The notes under the pieces are model-generated. The model was not told where the DNA came from. It saw only the letters and a list, made by a program, of their open reading frames with translations, and did no database searches. From Subtercola endophyticus (GTDB taxonomy: Bacteria > Actinomycetota > Actinomycetes > Actinomycetales > Microbacteriaceae), in assembly GCF_021044565.1 (NCBI RefSeq), contig NZ_CP087997.1:3906001-3970000 (forward strand): a stretch of 64,000 bases of DNA, read 5' to 3'. Of the stretch, positions 57,992-64,000 are shown in pieces (the stretch's first letter is position 1; each line of letters opens with the position of its first letter). A program made the position numbers and the translations under genes.

Positions 57992-60900
57992 GTGATATCC
58001 ACCTGGGGCCGTCGCCTCACCAGACCGTTGAGTGCCGTCGTGGCACTCGTTCTCTTCGCCGGAATGCTCGTCTTCGGATCCAGCGTGGCAGCCTCGGCCG
58101 CAACGGGCGACGTCTCGGGAGCCTCGCTGAACTGGGGCTTCAAGTCGTCGTGGCGCGGGTATGTCTCCGGTGTTCCCGGCTCGTCGACAACGACCTCCGG
58201 CGGCGCGAGCGCGACGCCGACCCCCTACAGCTGGGGTGCTTCGACAGGCGGCTCGTTCGACGAGACGAGCGGCACGGGTGACGTGACCTTCGGCGGCAGC
58301 GTCACCTGGAAGGTGCCGGCGCACGGCATCACCATCACGCTCTCGAACCCCGACCTGACACTCACCAGCGCAACCGCCGGAACCCTCGCCTTCGACTACA
58401 GCGACAGTGCCGGAAACTCGGGCTCGGCCGTCTTCGCCGACCTCGACCTGTCGGCAGGCACGGCGTCGGTCTCGAACGGCGAGGCTACGTTCACGAACGT
58501 CGCCGCCTCGGCTGCGCAGGCGACCGTCGACACGTTCTCGGGCTTCTATGCACTCGGTGCGGCACTCGACCCCGTCTCGTTCACCCTGCCGTACGAAGAG
58601 GCGCCGCCCGCCCCGGTTGCCGTCGCGACCAGCACGACACTCTCGGCGACGCCCGCCGCAGCAACCGTCGGCGACGCTCTCAGCCTCACGGCCGCCGTCA
58701 GCCCTGTCGCCGCGGGAACCGTGCAGTTCTTCGACGGCACGGATGCCCTGGGCTCGCCGGTCTCGGTCGACTCCGACGGCACGGCCGCAGCCGCGCCCAC
58801 GGCGACGCTCGGCACTCACTCCTACACCGCTCGGTTCGCGCCGGCCGACCCCACCGCCTTCGAGCCCTCGACCTCACCGGCTTCGGTCGTGACCGTCGCG
58901 GCCGCGCCGCCCGTCACCGTTCCCGTCGCCACGACGACGACACTCGTGACGACCCCGCTCGCACCCGTCGCCCTCGGGGTGAGCACCACGCTCACCGCAA
59001 CGGTGGCTCTGGCTTCGGCTGATCCGGGTGCAGCGTCACCCGCCGGCACGGTCGAGTTCTTCGACCTGAAGGCCACGGAGGGCGGCGCTTCGACGCCCGT
59101 CTCGCTCGGCAGCGCGGAGGTGGTGGCCGGAACGGCTGCACTCAGCACGGCAGCTCTCGCTGCCGGCGGACACACCTTCACCGCGACCTACACGCCCCGA
59201 GCCGGAACTTCGTTCGTCAGCTCGACGGTGACGACGGCGGTGAACTACGGCGTGGTCGACACGACCGTGCCGACCGTCACTGCTCCGGGCGCGGGTGCCA
59301 CGACGGTCACCGGAGTGAGCGCGAACTGGGACTATTCGGCCTACAGCTCGGAGTGGCAGAAGACGGCGAGCGGCAACATCGCGGTCTCCGGCCAGACCTT
59401 CGCCCTGACCGACGGAATCGCCGTCTACGACGCGCAGGGCACCACGGTCGACTTCACCGGGAGCCTTCAGGTGCTCGCGTACCCGCACTATGGCGGCTTC
59501 TGGGTGAAGCTCACCGATCCGACCCTGGCCATCGATGCCTCGGGCACCGGCACCTGGTCGGCGACGGTCACGACCAGCGACGCACCGGATGCTCCGGGCA
59601 GCCGGCTCGTCGTCGCCACGATCCACGGCGGGTCGTACCCCGACTTCGCGGCGACCGGTTCCGCGAACCTGGCTCTCGACTTCGCGAACACGACGGCCGC
59701 AGGCACGTGGTCGGTGTCGGGCGGCGTCGCCTACACGAATGCGTGGAGCAACGAGTTCGTGTTCGCCGTGCCGTCGAGCATCCGCTCGTTCTATTACACC
59801 TCGGGCACAACGCCGGCGCAGGCGAACAAGCCGCCGCAGCCGCTCGACCTGAAGTGGACGGTCGCGGTAGTGCCGCCGGTCGATCCGCCCGCAGCGTCGT
59901 CAGGTCAGCTGACCTGGGGATTCAAGAGCTCGTGGCGAGCGTACGTGAGCATGTTCGGCGGCAGGATCACGCCGACCGGCGGTGCTTCGATCACGCCAGA
60001 AGGTCTGTATACCTTCGGTCAGGCCGACGGCAGCGACTACGACCCGGCCACGAACGTGGGCACCGTGAAGTACAGCGGCACGATCGAGTTCGCGAACCCG
60101 TTGCACGGTTTCGATATGGCTCTGGCGAATCCGTGGGTCGTGTTCGGCGCCGACGGAAGCACGAAGCTGAGCGCCGAGACGTCGACCACGTCGACCTCGG
60201 GAACCACCGCGCTGACTCGTGTGGTGGTGGCCGATCTGAGCACCCCCGCGGCGACGCAGGGCGACGGTGATCTGCTGCTCTGGAGCGACGTGCTCGGTGT
60301 CTTCGCCGACACGCTCGCACCCGACGGCTGGGGCGACCAGTATGTGGGCGCGGCCATCGATCCGGTGGCGTTCAGCTACGGCGTCGCCGCGGTGGTGCCG
60401 CCCGTCGACCCGGGCCAGCCTGGGCAACCGGGTCAGCCGGGCGAACCCGGTCAGCCCACCTCGCCGCCGACCACCGCGCCGACCGAAGAAACGCCCGTCA
60501 CCCCCGCCGTCGACGAACCCGCGCAGAAGGTCTGCCTCGCCCAACAGGTGAGCGGCGGAACCCTGAACTGGGGCGTGAAGTCGAGCTTCGTCTCGTACAT
60601 CACGGGGTCGATCGCGAAGGGATCCATCAGCACCAGCGGCATCTCGTCGAGCGACGGTTTCACCTGGGCGGGCGGAGCCGGCACGTTCAACACCGAGGAT
60701 TCGCGCGGCTCGGTCTCGTTCGACGGCTCGGTGCACTTCACCGGTCACGCCGGAGCCCTCGACATGACCATCGCGAACCCGCGGGTTCAGATCACGTCTG
60801 CCTCGTCGGCCGTGCTGGTGGCGGATGTCTCGTCGAAGGCCCTCGATGGCACCACCACGAGCGGCGCGGTGACGCTGGCAAAGATCGACCTCGGTTCGGC

Positions 60901-61210
60901 CTCGGCCTCGTCGGTCACGTCGACGCAGGCCCGCTGGGTGAACGCGTCGACAACGCTGACCTCGTCGGGTGCGGCATCGTTCGGCGGGTTCTACCAGGCG
61001 GGCGTCGCGCTTGATCCTGTGACGCTCACGCTGCCGCTGGGCGCCACGGTGGCCTGCGACGGGTACTCGGCCGCCGCGGGTTCTGGCGGGTCGCTCGCCG
61101 AGACGGGCGCGACGCTCACCCCGCTGTGGGGCGGTTTGGCCTTCCTCTTGGCCGGAATGGGCATCCTGAGCCTGCGTCGCCACCGCCGGAACGCGGTCGC
61201 GAAGAGCTAG
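57992..61210 (+). CDS. htaA: HtaA-type haem-binding wall protein with three HtaA domains
   Basis: 1072 residues with a signal peptide (about 1-38). The first HtaA domain (about 42-195) starts ASLNWGFKSSWRGYVSG. Two Ig-like repeats (about 205-305 and 312-415) and a divergent HtaA-like domain (about 430-610, WDYSAYSSEWQKTASG) come next. The second clear HtaA domain (about 635-795) starts LTWGFKSSWRAYVSM, and the third (about 850-1020) starts TLNWGVKSSFVSYITG. A GQPGQPGQPGEPGQP linker lies before the last. LAETG (1035-1039), a TM helix and a basic tail form the sortase signal. It captures haem from host or environmental haemoproteins and passes it to HmuT. Confidence 0.92.
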   Translation: MISTWGRRLTRPLSAVVALVLFAGMLVFGSSVAASAATGDVSGASLNWGFKSSWRGYVSGVPGSSTTTSGGASATPTPYSWGASTGGSFDETSGTGDVTFGGSVTWKVPAHGITITLSNPDLTLTSATAGTLAFDYSDSAGNSGSAVFADLDLSAGTASVSNGEATFTNVAASAAQATVDTFSGFYALGAALDPVSFTLPYEEAPPAPVAVATSTTLSATPAAATVGDALSLTAAVSPVAAGTVQFFDGTDALGSPVSVDSDGTAAAAPTATLGTHSYTARFAPADPTAFEPSTSPASVVTVAAAPPVTVPVATTTTLVTTPLAPVALGVSTTLTATVALASADPGAASPAGTVEFFDLKATEGGASTPVSLGSAEVVAGTAALSTAALAAGGHTFTATYTPRAGTSFVSSTVTTAVNYGVVDTTVPTVTAPGAGATTVTGVSANWDYSAYSSEWQKTASGNIAVSGQTFALTDGIAVYDAQGTTVDFTGSLQVLAYPHYGGFWVKLTDPTLAIDASGTGTWSATVTTSDAPDAPGSRLVVATIHGGSYPDFAATGSANLALDFANTTAAGTWSVSGGVAYTNAWSNEFVFAVPSSIRSFYYTSGTTPAQANKPPQPLDLKWTVAVVPPVDPPAASSGQLTWGFKSSWRAYVSMFGGRITPTGGASITPEGLYTFGQADGSDYDPATNVGTVKYSGTIEFANPLHGFDMALANPWVVFGADGSTKLSAETSTTSTSGTTALTRVVVADLSTPAATQGDGDLLLWSDVLGVFADTLAPDGWGDQYVGAAIDPVAFSYGVAAVVPPVDPGQPGQPGQPGEPGQPTSPPTTAPTEETPVTPAVDEPAQKVCLAQQVSGGTLNWGVKSSFVSYITGSIAKGSISTSGISSSDGFTWAGGAGTFNTEDSRGSVSFDGSVHFTGHAGALDMTIANPRVQITSASSAVLVADVSSKALDGTTTSGAVTLAKIDLGSASASSVTSTQARWVNASTTLTSSGAASFGGFYQAGVALDPVTLTLPLGATVACDGYSAAAGSGGSLAETGATLTPLWGGLAFLLAGMGILSLRRHRRNAVAKS

Positions 61211-61225
61211 CCTCAGCACGTCGCT

Positions 61226-61280
61226 CTTCGGTCATGTGCCCCTCGCCTAAGCTGTTCGGGGGAGGGGCACATGACCGAAG
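61226..61280 (+). promoter_or_regulatory. 19-bp perfect stem-loop covering the ribosome site and ATG of the MFS gene
   Basis: cttcggtcatgtgcccctc (61226-61244) is the exact complement of 61262-61280, which contains GAGGGG and the ATG at 61271. The loop is 17 nt. If transcribed from htaA or from a promoter upstream of the stem, the ribosome site and start codon would be sequestered. It could also act as a terminator for htaA (16 bp after its stop). Confidence 0.8.
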
Positions 61281-62533
61281 CTGTTTCTGCGCAGGGGGCT
61301 GCGAAGGCGCCGCGTTTGGTTCGGCGCGAACGGATGCTCGTGCTCATTCTGCTGGCGGTGATTCCGCTCAGCCAGATTCCCATCGATGCGTACACGCCGG
61401 CCATTCCCGACATGATCACCGAGCTGAACACGTCTTCCACGCTCGTGCAGAATTCGGTGTCGGCGTACGTGCTCGGCATGAGCATCGGGCTGCTGCCCAT
61501 CGGCATCATCGCCGACGCGCGCGGGCGCAAGCCGACGCTGTTGGTGTGTCTGGGCATCCTGTTTGTTGCGAGCCTCGGCTGTGCGCTGACCGGCGACATC
61601 TATACGCTGCTGGCGCTGCGGTTCATCCAGGGGCTCGGGGGATGCGCGACGATGGTCATCGTGTACGCGATCGCCGCGGATTCGTTCCGCGGGGCGCGGC
61701 TCACGTCGATCTCGGGTCTGCTGGGAGCGTCGTGGGGTCTCGCCCCCGTGCTCGCGCCGGCGGTCGGCGGCCTGCTGGTGCAGTACGTGTCGTGGCGCGG
61801 CATCTTCGTGCTCATCGCGGTGCTCGCGATGGTGGCCGCCGCGGTGATCTTCTTCGTGCTGCCCGAGACGCTCGCGGTCGACCGCCGCACGCCGATTCGT
61901 CCGCGTGAGATCGGCGGCGTTCTCGCCGCGACCCTGCGGCGGCGAATCTTCGTCGGCCTCACGCTCATCTTCGCGGTGTTCGCCAGCGCCCAGCTCATGT
62001 TCGGGGTCGTCGCGCCGTTGCTCTACGAGACGCAGCTGGGGCTGACTCCGGCGTTCTACGGGCTGATCGCGCTGCTGGTCGGCGTGGCGAACCTCATCGG
62101 CGAGCTGTCGACGAGCTACTTCGCCACGCGCATCTCGGCGCGGATGCTCGGCTTCTCGGCGCTCGTTTCGTTCAGCCTTGGCGCGGTCATCCTGGCCGTC
62201 AGCGGCACTCTCGTGGGGCCGCATCTGCTCTGGATCACCCTCGGCGGGGTGCTGGCGCTCGCGGGATGTGGGGCGCTGTGCCCCCTCGCCTATGGACTCG
62301 TGATGGGGCTCTTCACCCGCAACCTCGGCCTGATCGGCGGGCTGACGTCGGCCGTGTGTTACCTGTTCGTCGCGGTAGCGATGGCTGCTGCCGCGGGGCT
62401 GCCCGACGATTCGCAGGCGCCTCTCGGGTACATCTACGTGGCGTGCGCCATTGCGGGGTTTGTGCTGCTGGCGCTGTGCCTGCCGCGACGTGCCACCTCA
62501 CGTGCTGGTGTGCCCGACGCCACCATCGCGTGA
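61271..62533 (+). CDS. MFS transporter, Bcr/CflA drug-resistance type
   Basis: 420 residues, 12 TM helices. DAYTPAIPDMITELNTSSTL and GLLPIGIIADARGRKPTLLV (motif A) identify the DHA1 Bcr/CflA group, with RFIQGLGGCATMVIVYAIAA as motif B. Proton-driven efflux of small drugs or dipeptides is expected in this family. The start codon is buried in a perfect stem. The gene is followed by a short gap and then the LLM gene on the same strand. Confidence 0.88.
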   Translation: MTEAVSAQGAAKAPRLVRRERMLVLILLAVIPLSQIPIDAYTPAIPDMITELNTSSTLVQNSVSAYVLGMSIGLLPIGIIADARGRKPTLLVCLGILFVASLGCALTGDIYTLLALRFIQGLGGCATMVIVYAIAADSFRGARLTSISGLLGASWGLAPVLAPAVGGLLVQYVSWRGIFVLIAVLAMVAAAVIFFVLPETLAVDRRTPIRPREIGGVLAATLRRRIFVGLTLIFAVFASAQLMFGVVAPLLYETQLGLTPAFYGLIALLVGVANLIGELSTSYFATRISARMLGFSALVSFSLGAVILAVSGTLVGPHLLWITLGGVLALAGCGALCPLAYGLVMGLFTRNLGLIGGLTSAVCYLFVAVAMAAAAGLPDDSQAPLGYIYVACAIAGFVLLALCLPRRATSRAGVPDATIA

Positions 62534-62606
62534 GGCTGCGCCCCGGGCATCCATACGCTTGCATGAATTGGGGAATACTGCGGCGCGATTCTGCGCTGTA
62601 CCGGGC

Positions 62607-63701
62607 ATGAAGAAGCGCATCGGTTTTCTCTCGTTCGGCCACTATCAGCCCGTGCCCGGGTCGCAGGCGCGAACGGCGCGAGATGCCCTCATCCAGAGCA
62701 TCGAGCTCGCCGAAGCCGCCGAAGAGCTCGGAATCGACGGTGCCTACGTTCGGGTGCACCACTTCGCCCGCCAGCTCGCTTCGCCGTTTCCTCTGCTCGC
62801 CGCCATCGGCGCTCGCACTTCGCGCATCGAGATCGGCACCGCCGTGATCGATATGCGCTACGAAAACCCGCTGTACATGGCGGAGGAGGCGGCCGCGGCC
62901 GACCTCATCAGCGGCGAGCGGCTGCAGCTCGGCGTGAGCCGGGGATCACCCGAGACGGCCCTGCGCGGCTCCGAGTCGTTCGGCTACGTTCCCGCCGACG
63001 GCGAGACCGATGCCGACCTCGCCCGTGCACACACCTCGCTGTTTCGCGCCGCCATCGCCGGTGCCGGTGTCGCGCACGCCAACCCGCAGATGACGGGCTC
63101 GTCGGGCGCGCTGGCCATCGAACCGCGCTCGGCCACGCTGGGGGAGCGCATCTGGTGGGGATCCGGCACCCGCGCAACCGCCGTCTGGGCCGCGGAGCAG
63201 GGCATGAACCTGCAGAGCTCGACGCTGCTCACCGAAGACACCGGGGTGCCGTTCGACGTGCTGCAGGCCGAGCAGATCGCGCTGTATCGGCAGGCGTGGG
63301 CATCCGCAGGTCACGACCGTGAGCCGCGGGTCTCGGTTTCGCGCAGCGTGATTCCCATCACCTCAGACCTCGACCGCCGCTACTTCGGTTCGGGTGCGGC
63401 CGGTGAATCGCAGGATCAGGTCGGCCATCTCGACGGCGGTCTTGCTCGCTTCGGGCGGTCATACACGGGTGAGCCCGACGTCATCGCCGCCGAACTCGCG
63501 GCCGACGCAGCTGTTCAGGCCGCGGACACCGTGCTGCTCACCGTTCCCAACCAGCTCGGCGTGGAATACAACGCCCACCTGCTCGAGCAGATCGCCCTGC
63601 ACGTGGCCCCCGCCTTCGGCTGGCGCGCTGGAGCGGAAAGCGAGCATGCAGTGGATGCTCGCCGCGACGCCAGCACCGACGAAGCTATGCTTCGTCGGTA
63701 G
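62607..63701 (+). CDS. Luciferase-like (LLM) FMN-dependent monooxygenase
   Basis: 364 residues from the ATG at 62607. TIM-barrel LLM features are GIDGAYVRVHHFARQLASPF at strand 2, RIEIGTAVIDMRYENPLYMA and SGERLQLGVSRGSPETALRG, with IWWGSGTRATAVWAAEQGMN later. It uses reduced flavin and O2; the substrate is unknown. The last ~15 residues (VDARRDASTDEAMLRR) are irregular and run toward the repeat array. Confidence 0.85.
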   Translation: MKKRIGFLSFGHYQPVPGSQARTARDALIQSIELAEAAEELGIDGAYVRVHHFARQLASPFPLLAAIGARTSRIEIGTAVIDMRYENPLYMAEEAAAADLISGERLQLGVSRGSPETALRGSESFGYVPADGETDADLARAHTSLFRAAIAGAGVAHANPQMTGSSGALAIEPRSATLGERIWWGSGTRATAVWAAEQGMNLQSSTLLTEDTGVPFDVLQAEQIALYRQAWASAGHDREPRVSVSRSVIPITSDLDRRYFGSGAAGESQDQVGHLDGGLARFGRSYTGEPDVIAAELAADAAVQAADTVLLTVPNQLGVEYNAHLLEQIALHVAPAFGWRAGAESEHAVDARRDASTDEAMLRR

Positions 63702-63740
63702 CGCGAGCAAGTACTGCGCTCGCGCCTGACCGGCGCCTCC

Positions 63741-63856
63741 GCGGTAGTTCGGCGCCGCTGCGGTAGTTCGGCGCCCGTGCGGTAGTTCGGCGCTGCTGCG
63801 GTAGTTCGGCGCCCCCGCGGTAGTTCGAACCACCGCGGAGGCACCAAACTACCGCG
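63741..63856. repeat. Family C array: five 19-bp units plus inverted end
   Basis: gcggtagttcggcgc-type units begin at 63741, 63760, 63779, 63798 and 63817, exactly 19 bp apart. The last unit runs into gaaccaccgcgg and then caaactaccgcgc, the inverted unit, so the array can fold. The same unit flanks the IS3-family element (11903-11940, 13371-13408). Confidence 0.85.
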
Positions 63857-63913
63857 CTCAGGTCACGCCGACCGGTCCGGGGGACTCGGGAATGGGGCAC
63901 ACGAGACGTCGAG

Positions 63914-64000
63914 TCAGAGGTGCTGCACCGACGCGGCCCGCCGCTCGAGGGCCGCGAGGCCGCGGAGCACGTACGGGCGGTACTTCGACGAGGTAATCCA
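63914..64000 (-). CDS. C-terminal fragment of an unidentified protein (partial at window edge)
   Basis: The frame is open from the right edge to a TGA (63914-63916), giving 28 residues: WITSSKYRPYVLRGLAALER then RAASVQHL. The amphipathic helix and end are plausible for a real C-terminus, but too little is present to name a family. Confidence 0.35.
   Translation of the reverse strand, partial: WITSSKYRPYVLRGLAALERRAASVQHL

Noticed and set aside
63741..63856. CRISPR array
   Set aside because: Units of 15 conserved bases with only 4 variable bases every 19 bp and an inverted end do not fit repeat-spacer structure; no cas genes are nearby.

Overview
The window is high-GC DNA from an actinobacterium, most likely a Microbacteriaceae-type organism. 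This is an inference from gene families: DUF3151 next to purA, HtaA/HmuTUV haem uptake with LAETG-type sorting signals, a mycothiol-type DinB/maleylpyruvate isomerase fold protein, separate purS/purQ/purL, and IdeR/DtxR-like iron boxes. No rRNA or tRNA gene was recognised.

Positions 1-10,100: the end of a probable binding protein, a membrane-tethered sulfite-oxidase-family enzyme, a TetR / pseudo-ABC-ATPase / YhgE-Pip operon with a clear palindromic operator, a PIN-toxin pair, a short SARP-type regulator, and a wall-anchored Cys- and PT-repeat protein whose promoter carries four 7-bp repeats at 11-bp pitch. Positions 10,100-34,300 are mostly core genome: purA, purL, purQ, purS, an Ntn amide hydrolase, Ohr, chorismate mutase, a MazEF-type pair, a Fur/PerR-catalase pair, a PadR-EmrB efflux pair and MscS. 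An IS3-family and an IS481-family element interrupt this stretch. Many intergenic gaps hold long imperfect palindromes that fall into at least five families. Several sit next to truncated gene remnants, and some are read through as coding sequence.

Positions 34,550-50,083 are an integrated phage-like element flanked by a 14-bp direct repeat. It lies inside a GH15 glucoamylase/glucodextranase gene: the catalytic part is at 50,063-52,462 and the CBM20 starch-binding domain is stranded at 34,291-34,563. The two halves are in frame across the repeat, so precise excision should restore the fusion. The element has an integrase-repressor pair, a divergent excisionase operon with a palindromic operator, many short overlapping unknown genes, a tail-assembly-chaperone frameshift pair, a neck-like protein and a 938-residue tape measure. 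I see no terminase, portal, capsid or major tail gene. Its right end carries a membrane/lipoprotein pair, iteron-like repeats and an unknown 314-aa plus two-TM gene pair.

Positions 50,084-64,000: the glucoamylase body, a VOC dioxygenase, an iron-regulated haem uptake locus (surface protein, HmuV, HmuU and HmuT, divergent from a three-domain HtaA wall protein), a Bcr/CflA-type MFS gene whose start codon lies in a 19-bp perfect stem, a luciferase-like monooxygenase and a 19-bp-period repeat array.
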